NCBI GenBank assembly: GCA_018660835.1
Contig: JABJJN010000069.1
Span: 1 to 57,035 of the forward strand
Direction: 5' to 3'
Source of the DNA: Gemmatimonadota bacterium
Lineage (GTDB): Bacteria; Latescibacterota; UBA2968; UBA8231
Length of the DNA stretch: 57,035 nucleotides
The first letter of the stretch is position 1; each line of letters opens with the position of its first letter. Positions 8,679 through 16,324 of this stretch are shown one piece after another. The position numbers and the translations under genes are program-made. The notes below the pieces were generated by a model. That model did not search any database, had not been told where the DNA came from, and saw nothing but the letters and a program-made list of their open reading frames with translations.

Positions 8679-10146
8679 GATCAGCCTCAACGACTTCCAA
8701 CGTCTTCTCGCCTCCAGACCACAGGGTCTTGGGAAACAGCGTATCCCGTGAGGCTTCGATCAGTTCGCGGCTAGATGGTTCCATCAGTCGCTTGAACATG
8801 TAGCGAATCTCATCTTCCACATTGCTCTGTGAGCTGAAGCCGAAGTCCTTTTCGAGTTTCTCGTGAATGACTTCATAGGGATGCTCCTCGGCTTCGACGC
8901 GCGGGTTTTCGATCCGTTGGATCGTCGGCGTCAGATCGAACTCATCGCGGCCTATCCGAGCGACGGTTTGCGCAAGCTCGCGCACCGACAGCACATCGGT
9001 CACCTGATTCACCACCTCATATTGACCCGGTTCAGGTGGACTGGCCAAAAGCCTGATCATGCACTGCATCGCGTCAGCGACGGTGATATATCCTCGAATT
9101 TGATTGCCGGAGCCGAAGATCGTTAACGGTGCGCCGACGACAGCCTGCGCCACGAAACGATTGATCACCGTTCCCCACCACTCATCGATATCGAATCGCG
9201 TGTTCAGCGATGGATCCGTCATAAGCTCAGGTGTGTGCAATCCGTAGACGACGCCCTGCATCACATCAATGCCCCGCAGCCACCAGTATTTGCAGGACTC
9301 ATACATCGTAAAGGTGCCCTGTACCTTGCTCACATGGTAGAAGCTGACGGGATCCCTTGGTACCAATTCTCCACCGAGACTCCATTCGTCGTCGCCATGC
9401 TGCAGGACCGCATCCCCGGGGAATAGACCTTCAAACAAGGGCCGTCCTGTGAGGGGACTCCCATACTCCCCCATCGTTCCCAGCTTGATCATGGACGCTT
9501 CGGGTGCGTAGTCGCGCATGGCGAACATGAGATTCAGGGTACCGATGTTGTTGTTGTAGATCGTCTTCGTTGCCGTCTCCACACTTGCCATGCTGTAGGG
9601 TGCACTGGGGATCTCCGCATACTGCACGAAGGCCTCCGGCTTGACCTCCTCTACGTAGGCGAAAAACTCCTCGCGATCACACAGGTCGATGGGGCGAAAA
9701 TCGATCTCAACACCCAGTAGCTCACGCGCCGATTCGATGCGCTCTTGCATCGAGCCGATGGGCAACACCGACTGCGCGCCGCGCTCAGCAACCAATTCTC
9801 GCCGCAACATGTTGTCGATGCCAAAGACCTGACATCCCAGCTTCGCCAGTTTCAGCGCCAGGGGCCAACCCAGATATCCATCCATCCCAAGGATCATGAC
9901 CCGCATACCGCGCAGCAGATAACCAAACTCCGTTGCCTCGTACTCGGGACAGGCATCGTAGGTGATACTCATGGGATCGAAATAACCGATCTCTTCGCGG
10001 CGTTTGCATTCCACCACAAGCTGGCCCTCAGCAGCACGACTGAAGGCCGCTTGTCCACAGGCGCGAAAATCGACATGTCCCTTGAATTCGACGGCAGGGC
10101 AGTTCCAGCAGGTCTTGCCGGCATTGTGCTGTGCAGGATCTGTCAC
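8668..10146 (-). CDS. SqdB-like UDP-sulfoquinovose synthase homologue with Cys-rich N-terminal extension
   Basis: Extended SDR resembling SqdB/SQD1/Agl3, which convert UDP-glucose and sulfite to UDP-sulfoquinovose. Seen: MRVMILGMDGYLGWPLALKLA (NAD motif), SAPYSM, LGTMGEYG, SFYHVSK catalytic Tyr-Lys, QGVVYGLHTPE, NRFVAQAVVGAPLTIFGSGNQIRGYITVADAMQC, and NPRVEAEEHPYEV, all matching SqdB landmarks. About 80 residues precede the Rossmann fold and contain Cys13, Cys16, Cys30, Cys47 and Cys66 (a CxxC plus three), suggesting bound zinc or an Fe-S cluster; ordinary SqdB lacks this. Start is GTG at 10146, forming GTGA with the stop of the upstream phosphodiesterase; the longer frame to 10239 is rejected. 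True product may be a related sugar. Confidence 0.8.
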   Translation of the reverse strand: MTDPAQHNAGKTCWNCPAVEFKGHVDFRACGQAAFSRAAEGQLVVECKRREEIGYFDPMSITYDACPEYEATEFGYLLRGMRVMILGMDGYLGWPLALKLAKLGCQVFGIDNMLRRELVAERGAQSVLPIGSMQERIESARELLGVEIDFRPIDLCDREEFFAYVEEVKPEAFVQYAEIPSAPYSMASVETATKTIYNNNIGTLNLMFAMRDYAPEASMIKLGTMGEYGSPLTGRPLFEGLFPGDAVLQHGDDEWSLGGELVPRDPVSFYHVSKVQGTFTMYESCKYWWLRGIDVMQGVVYGLHTPELMTDPSLNTRFDIDEWWGTVINRFVAQAVVGAPLTIFGSGNQIRGYITVADAMQCMIRLLASPPEPGQYEVVNQVTDVLSVRELAQTVARIGRDEFDLTPTIQRIENPRVEAEEHPYEVIHEKLEKDFGFSSQSNVEDEIRYMFKRLMEPSSRELIEASRDTLFPKTLWSGGEKTLEVVEADLDY

Positions 10147-11417
10147 TCCACGATTCCTTCTCTTGCGGCATTCATGGCAGGCAGAACATCGAAGACGGTC
10201 ATGGCCTCTGGCAGGTCCACAGCATTGGGGGATCGACACAGGAAGACGGCATCCTCAAGCGTGTGCTTGCCAACGATGTAGGAATCTTCCAGGAGACCAT
10301 CGCTCTTGAGTCTACCGCTGAAGGACACGCCCTGAGCCGGCATAAGCACAAGCTCGGGTGCTCGATAGGAAAAGGGACCGTCGTAGAGATCCTTCCCCAA
10401 CTCGATACGCTCGACAATCGGCTTGCCTTCGTGTCGAAACCCGGTGAAGAGCTCTGAGATTTTCGCCAGAAGGCTCTCGTCTCCGGGCCCAACCTGGCCC
10501 TTGGGGTAGCGATCTGATCGATGCAGGTAGAGTCTGCCAGGATCCATGGCAAAGACCTTCGACTCAGGTTGCATACTCGCAGGCGTGACGCGGGGCCCAT
10601 CATCGAGGACGAGGAGACCTGCCTCCTTCAATACATGATTGACGTTGACGACCTTTTCCTGCAATTCGAAACCATGATCGCTGACGACGACGAGAACGTC
10701 ATCGTCAGCCAAGCGAGCGACCATGTCGCCGAGGGCGGCATCGACGCTGCTGTAGAAGTCGAGAAATCGCTCCCGCAGAGCACCCTCTTGCTCGTAGTGG
10801 TCAAGAAAATAATGATTGAGGCGATCCGTCCCCGTGATGATGAAAGCGATCGTCTGCCACTCAGCCTGTGACCACAGAATGTCGAGAGCTGCCGAACGCG
10901 CCTCCAGGATGCGCGTCAACTCGGCAAAAAATCGATCCGGGGATGTCCACGCCAACGCCATCTCGACATCGATGTCATAGCCCACTTCTTCAAACACTGG
11001 GAGCCTGGCCGCCGGATACACAGCCTTCGCCAGATCAAGTGCGACGTATCCAGCGACAAGCGTGCCATCCAACGGTTGAGCCGGATAGGTCTGTGGCACA
11101 TTCATCACCAACGAGGGCCCCCATCCTTCCATTTGCCAGAAAGGCGGCGCCTTTACGGTTCGTGCGCTGGTGAAGGCCAGTGTGTAGCTGTTATCCGGAA
11201 TGTCGGTGAATCCAAAGACATTGTGCCCACCGGGATTCCTCCCCGTAACCATCGACGTCCACGCGACGGAGGAGACCTCTGGAATCGCCGATCGCATCGG
11301 TACCAACTGCGATTCCTTGATGAGCTGGGCACTTTGCGGCATCACACCCGAATCGGCCAGATCGCGCCACATGGTGTGACTGAGTCCGTCAATGCCAAAA
11401 AAGACCGTACGTCCCAT
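10143..11417 (-). CDS. Alkaline-phosphatase-superfamily phosphodiesterase/nucleotide pyrophosphatase
   Basis: Metal-dependent hydrolase or phosphotransferase of the type I phosphodiesterase group. Seen: first metal Asp in FFGIDGLSH (residue 10), nucleophile region IPEVSSVAWTSMVTGRNPGGHNVFGF with a Ser where many relatives have Thr, GTDRLNHYF, VVVSDHGFE and NVNHVLKEAG supplying the remaining metal ligands. No signal peptide, so probably cytoplasmic. Start ATG at 11417, five bases after the epimerase stop; the frame upstream of it lies inside that gene. Relatives occur beside sulfotransferases and epimerases in other glycan clusters; their substrate is not known to me. A role in making or trimming a nucleotide-sugar or phospho-glycan is inferred. 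Confidence 0.85.
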   Translation of the reverse strand: MGRTVFFGIDGLSHTMWRDLADSGVMPQSAQLIKESQLVPMRSAIPEVSSVAWTSMVTGRNPGGHNVFGFTDIPDNSYTLAFTSARTVKAPPFWQMEGWGPSLVMNVPQTYPAQPLDGTLVAGYVALDLAKAVYPAARLPVFEEVGYDIDVEMALAWTSPDRFFAELTRILEARSAALDILWSQAEWQTIAFIITGTDRLNHYFLDHYEQEGALRERFLDFYSSVDAALGDMVARLADDDVLVVVSDHGFELQEKVVNVNHVLKEAGLLVLDDGPRVTPASMQPESKVFAMDPGRLYLHRSDRYPKGQVGPGDESLLAKISELFTGFRHEGKPIVERIELGKDLYDGPFSYRAPELVLMPAQGVSFSGRLKSDGLLEDSYIVGKHTLEDAVFLCRSPNAVDLPEAMTVFDVLPAMNAAREGIVE

Positions 11418-11421
11418 GCCC

Positions 11422-12468
11422 TTACAGGTACCCCAGATCACGCAGTCGCTTGGCCACAGCTTCTTCCTCGTCGGCATCCATGAAGTCATCCGCCGACACC
11501 GTGGGCGACACAGTGGGTGACACGATCGCTGACTCAGTCACCTCGGCACGTTGCCCCTGGAACCACTCATGCATCTGAGCCAGAGATGGAGCCAACTGTT
11601 TCGAGGGTTGATATCCAAGGATCCGCTGGGCCTTGCCGATGTCAGTCCAGTTGCGTCGGATCTCGCCTGGACGCTCCGGTTCGTGCGTGATCTGCACGTC
11701 ACCGCCGGCGACCTGGCGAAGAAGATCTACCAGGGTAAGAACACTGGTTTCAGTTCCTGAACCGAGCTGAAAGGTCTCTCCTGCCGCGTCAGGTGTCTGC
11801 AGGGCAGCCAGAATCCCCTGGGCGAGATCCTCCACGTGGACAAAGTCACGTGTCTGCTCTCCATCACCGTAGATGACGAGTCCCTCTCCCGCCTGGATCC
11901 GGCGCAGGAATTTCGCAACAACGCTGCTCTTATGGGTCGAATACATGCCGTAGACGTTGGCGAAACGCAGCACCGTCGTTCCCAGACCATAGGAGGCAGC
12001 AAAGGATGAGCAGTATCCCTCGCCTGCCAACTTGCTGGCGCCATAGGGAGACATAGGCTTGGGTACGCGCTCTTCGTCTACGGGAGGGATCTGCTCGCCG
12101 AGAGGGGCATTGGAGGAGGCGAGAACGAATCTTTTGACGCCGGCGTCTACGCATCCTCGCAGCACCGTCATCGTTCCACGCACATTCACGTCGCAATCGT
12201 GCTCTGGATCGGTCTGGGAATCAACGACACTCGTGTGCGCCGCCAGATGCACGACGGCATCCGCACCATCCAGCGCCTGACTGACGACGTCTCTGTCACG
12301 GATATCACCCTCAACGAGGCGATGCGAGACGTTTTTCACGTATTGACCATCACCCACAGACAGATCGTCGAGGACGACGATATCTGTCCCCCGTGCCGCC
12401 GCTGCAAGAATCAGATTGGTGCCGACAAAGCCATAACCACCGGTGACAACAAGCTTCCCAATGCTCAC
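11422..12468 (-). CDS. NAD-dependent epimerase/dehydratase with LGYL tail
   Basis: Extended SDR, 348 residues. Seen: LVVTGGYGFVGTNLI NAD motif, DDLSVGD, HLAAHTSV, the serine motif as SSNAPLGE (atypical, usually SSxxVYG), YGASK catalytic pair, RFANVYG, and GDGEQTRDFVHVEDLA. After the catalytic domain (about residue 310) comes a short tandem SPTV repeat and an acidic tail ending RLRDLGYL. That ending is familiar to me from C termini of phosphodiesterase/sulfatase-like proteins rather than epimerases, and the phosphodiesterase here is the next gene. GTG start overlapping the sulfotransferase stop (GTGA). Substrate unknown. Confidence 0.88.
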   Translation of the reverse strand: MSIGKLVVTGGYGFVGTNLILAAAARGTDIVVLDDLSVGDGQYVKNVSHRLVEGDIRDRDVVSQALDGADAVVHLAAHTSVVDSQTDPEHDCDVNVRGTMTVLRGCVDAGVKRFVLASSNAPLGEQIPPVDEERVPKPMSPYGASKLAGEGYCSSFAASYGLGTTVLRFANVYGMYSTHKSSVVAKFLRRIQAGEGLVIYGDGEQTRDFVHVEDLAQGILAALQTPDAAGETFQLGSGTETSVLTLVDLLRQVAGGDVQITHEPERPGEIRRNWTDIGKAQRILGYQPSKQLAPSLAQMHEWFQGQRAEVTESAIVSPTVSPTVSADDFMDADEEEAVAKRLRDLGYL

Positions 12469-13037
12469 GGTGTTGCCCCAGTGCCACGATTTCGATGCAG
12501 ACCACCGTCGACGGCAGCCACCATGTGGGAGCGATCAAGATCCAACCCAAGGAAATCGGCGACCTTGGCCGCCACCTGGTCTGGCTTGGTCACAGCATCC
12601 GCGTGCCACACCTCGATCACACTCATCTGAGGCTGAGAGGTCAGCCACTCCATGACCTGGGTGAGATGTTTGGCGAAGAGCATTTCCATCTGCTCATCAT
12701 CGATATCTGCAGACTTCCCACCACCACGCCGCGCCAGCATCTTGGCTTGCGAAGCAAGAATTTCCGTGAGATCGCGGCGCATGAAGATGACTCGATACTC
12801 TCGACCCACTGGCAGATCAAGCAATAGCTGCGAGATCATCTTGACGGCTTTGCCGGGTGCAGTCTCGAGCCAGGACGCATCGTCCTTCGTTTTCTTCACG
12901 GCCTCGAGTTCGTAATAGCCCTTCGGATTGTCATCGTCCGCCTGGCGCTCACCATCGCTCAGAATCTGGATACCACCGGCCTCCAGCATCTGCATCATCA
13001 TAGACGTGCCAGAACGTGGCAGTCCGGAGACGATCAT
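12465..13037 (-). CDS. Sulfotransferase family protein
   Basis: PAPS-dependent sulfotransferase-like protein, about 190 residues. Seen: the 5'-phosphosulfate loop at the extreme N terminus (IVSGLPRSGTSMM) and the second PAPS-binding strand/helix YRVIFMRRDLTEILASQ, with an ADAVTKP...VADFLGLDLD C-terminal module. I choose ATG 13037, which has GAGGCGGTG just upstream and gives the family's normal N terminus; an ATG at 13091 without a ribosome site would add 18 residues. First gene of the coupled cluster 13037-6122, isolated from the convergently oriented terminator region upstream. It probably sulfates a sugar hydroxyl of the glycan; acceptor unknown. Confidence 0.85.
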   Translation of the reverse strand: MIVSGLPRSGTSMMMQMLEAGGIQILSDGERQADDDNPKGYYELEAVKKTKDDASWLETAPGKAVKMISQLLLDLPVGREYRVIFMRRDLTEILASQAKMLARRGGGKSADIDDEQMEMLFAKHLTQVMEWLTSQPQMSVIEVWHADAVTKPDQVAAKVADFLGLDLDRSHMVAAVDGGLHRNRGTGATP

Positions 13038-13171
13038 CACCGCCTCGGTGGTAACATCCTGTGCCAAGAAATGCCCTTGGAAAGGGTACATGCGAAATGT
13101 CGCGGCAACCGACTAGCTTGCATAGCTAAGATAGGGGTAGGTATTGGATTTGCGCTCGAACGGGTATGTTC

Positions 13172-13210
13172 AAAAAAAATGGGGCCGCCCTCCCAAAGGA
13201 GGCCGACCCC
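13172..13210 (-). terminator. Rho-independent terminator after the DksA-like gene
   Basis: On the minus strand GGGGTCGGCCTCC-TTTG-GGAGGGCGGCCCC is followed by an A and eight T. It lies 22 bases after the stop of the DksA-like gene, separating that operon from the sulfotransferase cluster. Confidence 0.9.
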
Positions 13211-13232
13211 GAAACTCAGCAAAACGACGACG

Positions 13233-13721
13233 TCAGTCGTTGTCGTTGTTCTCCATCAGTGGGTGCGAAAACTCCTCGCCCTCCTGGAAAATTGTCTTCC
13301 GTGGTCGCAGGCGCGTGTAATTTGGAATCTTGTTCTGCTCCTCCGCCTCCTGGCAGGCAACGCACAAGCGCGCTGTAGGCAACGCATCGAGCCGCGGCCT
13401 GGGGATGAACGGGCAGGTGGGACACAGATTCAGCGGTTCATCGCGACAGGCCTCACATCGCCCATATTCGCCCAGGTCGATCTTCTCGAGAGCCAGAGTA
13501 ATCTCCTCCAACTCCCGTCTTTCCGTGTCTCCGAGGGCGACCAGCAATTCCATCGCCCCTGCCTCGACGGCGCGATCGAGATCATCGGCCTTCGGTTCCT
13601 GGAGCGTGTCGATATCGCTCTCATTGCCATCGAGATCAGCCAGCAGCTCGGCCCGTCGGTCGAGCAACTGCTTTTTCATCTTGTCTCGATCTCGTTTGGT
13701 TATTGCGACTCGCTTTGCCAT
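13233..13721 (-). CDS. TraR/DksA-family zinc-finger protein with an inserted CxxC
   Basis: Probable RNA polymerase secondary-channel regulator, 162 residues. Seen: a long charged coiled-coil (about residues 1-80), then YGRCEACRDEP in place of the usual YGxCxxCG, an inserted CPTC, then RPRLDALPTARLCVACQ, which matches the DksA zinc-finger end. The finger therefore has three CxxC pairs instead of two, plus a charged tail ending in Asn/Asp. The acidic pair at the coiled-coil tip typical of DksA is not obvious, so it may not act exactly like DksA. It is co-transcribed with and overlaps (one base, TGATG) the upstream UVR-motif gene. Confidence 0.82.
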   Translation of the reverse strand: MAKRVAITKRDRDKMKKQLLDRRAELLADLDGNESDIDTLQEPKADDLDRAVEAGAMELLVALGDTERRELEEITLALEKIDLGEYGRCEACRDEPLNLCPTCPFIPRPRLDALPTARLCVACQEAEEQNKIPNYTRLRPRKTIFQEGEEFSHPLMENNDND

Positions 13722-14488
13722 CAGTTTCTCGTCCCTTGGTCCTGATTATCAAACTCTTTGAGTTCGTCGCGCAGACTCGCGGCGCGCTCGAATTGTTCCC
13801 GTTCCACTGCTTGTTTCAGATCTACCCGCAGCTGCTCAACCTTCGTCAGGGGCTGCTTCCCCTCCACTTCATCGGCCCATTGGCGCAAATACTGCAATTC
13901 CGGTGAGCTATCGAGGGCCTCCGGGTCACCCAGATCCCGCAGGAGCCCCTCAACTGTCTCGATTCCCTCACGAATCTCAACCAGGGCATCCGTGTGCGAT
14001 TCCTTGTCCAGCATGGACAGAGCTCGCGCCTGAATCCGATGCGACGTGACGAAGACCCGATACTGATCGGCCAACTGCCGATCTTCCTCGTGCTCGGCGT
14101 GATGTTCACAAATATCGAGGATCTCGAGATTGTGATCGGCATCTGCCTCGGCGGCGGCGTATTCCTGCAACTCGAAGAAGCTGATGCGACGCCAATAATA
14201 CTGCAGCGCCTCCTGCCCCAATGCCCAGCATTGTTCGCGGGACATCTGATAGGGGTCCGTCGATTCGGCCTCGTGCTCTGTCTGCTGCGCACGGAAGTAG
14301 GTCAACAACGAATCGGTGTCATGGGGACGGGTGCCATCGGGCCGTCCCTGCCACGCCAACTGCATGAGCCCCAGGTCCATTCGGATCTGGATCTTCGGCT
14401 CACCGTCGTCACCATCAATCTTGCGCACACGTAGCTCTCCGGGCTCATAGTCCCAGTCGGCGAGAAGGCGCGTAATGTCTTGTGTCAT
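13721..14488 (-). CDS. UVR-motif protein of unknown function (paralogue of 37533-38339)
   Basis: 255-residue soluble, acidic protein. C terminus (about 215-247) is a UvrB/UvrC motif: EQLRVDLKQAVEREQFERAASLRDEL, the helical hairpin used for protein contacts in UvrB, UvrC and McsA. The N-terminal 80 residues form a domain with RKIDGDDGEPKIQIRMDLG...GRPDG.RPHD, also found in the second copy in this window. The middle is helical and may be TPR-like. No nuclease, helicase or kinase motif, so it is not a DNA-repair enzyme itself. Coupled to the zinc-finger gene downstream; the pair recalls McsA, where zinc fingers and a UVR motif are in one protein. Driven by a clear sigma-70 promoter. Confidence 0.75.
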   Translation of the reverse strand: MTQDITRLLADWDYEPGELRVRKIDGDDGEPKIQIRMDLGLMQLAWQGRPDGTRPHDTDSLLTYFRAQQTEHEAESTDPYQMSREQCWALGQEALQYYWRRISFFELQEYAAAEADADHNLEILDICEHHAEHEEDRQLADQYRVFVTSHRIQARALSMLDKESHTDALVEIREGIETVEGLLRDLGDPEALDSSPELQYLRQWADEVEGKQPLTKVEQLRVDLKQAVEREQFERAASLRDELKEFDNQDQGTRN

Positions 14489-14535
14489 GGTCAGCGACCG
14501 TGGGCAGAAGATGTCGGCTTAAAAAATGGAGGCGT

Positions 14536-14564
14536 AGTATAGCCGGGGCCCTGCGGAATGTCAA
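14536..14564 (-). promoter_or_regulatory. Sigma-70 promoter for the UVR/DksA-like operon
   Basis: Minus strand TTGACA (14564-14559), 17-base spacer, TATACT (14541-14536). The -35 is perfect and the -10 matches 5 of 6. It lies about 47 bases before the ATG at 14488. The spacer contains AGGG and ends GGC, like the promoter of the paralogous gene at 38423-38451. Confidence 0.85.
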
Positions 14565-14594
14565 CGCGACCTGAAATTGAGCTGTGCCCAGGCC

Positions 14595-15482
14595 TCAGCC
14601 TTCGCCGGCGCCCACCTCAATGTCCACCTCGCGAATTCGGCCGATGACGGCCGCCAGTTCTTGCTGCAGGGTGGTCGTCGTGTCATGGTTCAGGAGAAAG
14701 TGCTCAATCACAGGCACAGCGACGAGCCCCACACCTACGAGGGACTCGCGGGCCATGTCGCGCTCCTTCGGTGTCGTGTCAGACAGAGCGTCCGACATGA
14801 ACTCGACATTGCTGCCGAAAAAACCGATATCTCTGGGTGCCTGCCCCGTCAGATCATTAACCCCAGAACCACCTCCCAGCCCACTTGCGCGACCGCCTGC
14901 GGGTTGAAGCATCGAGTCCCGCAAAGCGCTGATTTCCTGTTCATCTCCAGAAAAAACACCACGATATGTCGTCGTTTCTGAGCGTGTCGTGAGCACATCG
15001 TAGTACATGAGGGCATTGACCAGAATTTCTGCAGCATCAGCACCGCCCAATTGCGACAGGACGGGCATCGCTGTCATGCGCAGGTCAGCATTCGGTTCGG
15101 TGAGGGAGCGGTCCAGCAAATGGCCGATGGGGGGCACCGCATTCGGATCGCCAATCCGGCCCAAAGAGATGAGCGTTTCTTCCTTCAGCGAACTGCGTCG
15201 GTCGAATTCGTGCAGGATCCCCAGCAACACCGGTAGCGCCTGGCTCGAGCCAATCTCTCCGAGGGCCTTCACGGCCGTCTTGCGCGTCGCATAGGGAATG
15301 TCTTGACGACTGGCAATCTCGAGGAGACGCACATACTGCGACTCGTCCCCTTTCTGATAGGCTGCATACATCTGGTCAACGGATGTGCAGCCTGTCAACG
15401 CCGACACCGTCACAGCGACCAGGACCATCGTAGCCGAGGAGCTTACCCTTGCCGCCCTACGAACGCACGAGGATATTGTCAT
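14595..15482 (-). CDS. HEAT-repeat lipoprotein
   Basis: 295-residue predicted lipoprotein. From the ATG at 15482: a basic N terminus, hydrophobic segment and lipobox LTGC at about residues 26-29, so exported and acylated. The mature part has HEAT/PBS-lyase-like helical repeats (TRKTAVKALGEIGSSQALPVLLGIL, LKEETLISLGRIGDPNAVPPIGHLL, LRMTAMPVLSQLGG), a Gly/Ser-rich loop (about 205-225) and a helical C terminus. The open frame extends 67 codons further upstream but crosses the divergent Mrp gene, so 15482 is preferred. It stands back-to-back with mrp, 37 bases apart. Probably a scaffold protein at the envelope; function unknown. Confidence 0.8.
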   Translation of the reverse strand: MTISSCVRRAARVSSSATMVLVAVTVSALTGCTSVDQMYAAYQKGDESQYVRLLEIASRQDIPYATRKTAVKALGEIGSSQALPVLLGILHEFDRRSSLKEETLISLGRIGDPNAVPPIGHLLDRSLTEPNADLRMTAMPVLSQLGGADAAEILVNALMYYDVLTTRSETTTYRGVFSGDEQEISALRDSMLQPAGGRASGLGGGSGVNDLTGQAPRDIGFFGSNVEFMSDALSDTTPKERDMARESLVGVGLVAVPVIEHFLLNHDTTTTLQQELAAVIGRIREVDIEVGAGEG

Positions 15483-15519
15483 GTTCGTATCGTCCCCATC
15501 TTGAAGAGAGTCCGTCACC

Positions 15520-16320
15520 GTGACACAAGTACAGACCCATGAGCGGCAACCAGTTCCGGGAGTAGAAAATATGCTCGCTATCTCCTCCGGCAAGGGAGGA
15601 GTAGGCAAGTCGACGATTAGTGTGAATCTCGCTGTCGCTCTGGCTGCCAACGGGCTGCGCGTGGGGCTGATGGATACAGACATCTACGGGCCCAACGTTC
15701 CCGGAATGTTGGGCGTGGACACGAAACCACAGGTCGATCCGGCAACAGGTAAGATCGGGCCCGCCGAGGCTCACGGTGTGCACATCATCTCTATGGGAAT
15801 GCTCGTCGATGCGGGGGTTCCCGTCATCTGGCGTGGCCCCATGTTGGCCAAGATGATCTCGCAATTCCTCTTCCAGGTAGACTGGGGAGAGCTCGATGTG
15901 CTGCTGTTGGACTTACCTCCCGGCACAGGCGACGTGCAGATCAGCCTCACGCAGACAGCGCCGCTGACGGGGGCCTTGATCGTCACGACCCCATCGCAAC
16001 TGGCCCTGGAAGATGTCGCACGGGGGGTTAAGATGTTCCAACAGACGGAAGTTCCCCTTCTGGGCTTGATCGAGAATATGGCCAGCTTTGTGTGCCCCTC
16101 CTGCGACGGCGAGTCACATCCCTTCGGCCAGGGTGGCGGCGCGGCCGCTGCCAGCGGCTTCGAGATGCCCTTTTTGGGCAGCGTGCCCCTGGAGCCAGCT
16201 GTGCGCGCCGGCGCCGACGAAGGCACGCCGGCGATTCTCGCTCACCCGGACACGGCCGCCTCCAAGGCGGTTGCGCAGATCGCCCGTCAGGTCCAACAAC
16301 AGATCACGAGTGCCGGCTAG
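15520..16320 (+). CDS. Mrp/ApbC-family P-loop ATPase (iron-sulfur cluster carrier)
   Basis: Cytoplasmic scaffold/carrier that assembles [4Fe-4S] clusters for target proteins. Seen: deviant Walker A GKGGVGKST at about residues 25-33, MDTDIYGPNVPGMLG, the GVPVIWRGPMLAKMI motif, LLLDLPPGTGD (Walker B and Mrp signature), and the cluster-ligating CxxC in SFVCPSCDG. It lacks the N-terminal MIP18/DUF59 domain found in many Mrp proteins; at 266 residues it is the short form. GTG start with GAAGAGAG upstream. It lies four bases before the LOG-family gene, so probably one transcript. The many radical-SAM proteins in this genome (MqnC, MqnE) would be possible clients; inference. Confidence 0.9.
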   Translation: MTQVQTHERQPVPGVENMLAISSGKGGVGKSTISVNLAVALAANGLRVGLMDTDIYGPNVPGMLGVDTKPQVDPATGKIGPAEAHGVHIISMGMLVDAGVPVIWRGPMLAKMISQFLFQVDWGELDVLLLDLPPGTGDVQISLTQTAPLTGALIVTTPSQLALEDVARGVKMFQQTEVPLLGLIENMASFVCPSCDGESHPFGQGGGAAAASGFEMPFLGSVPLEPAVRAGADEGTPAILAHPDTAASKAVAQIARQVQQQITSAG

Positions 16321-16324
16321 CATC

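Noticed and set aside
10147..10239. Longer SqdB-like N terminus starting at 10239
   Set aside because: Would overlap the phosphodiesterase by nearly 100 bases; the GTGA junction at 10146 is more natural.
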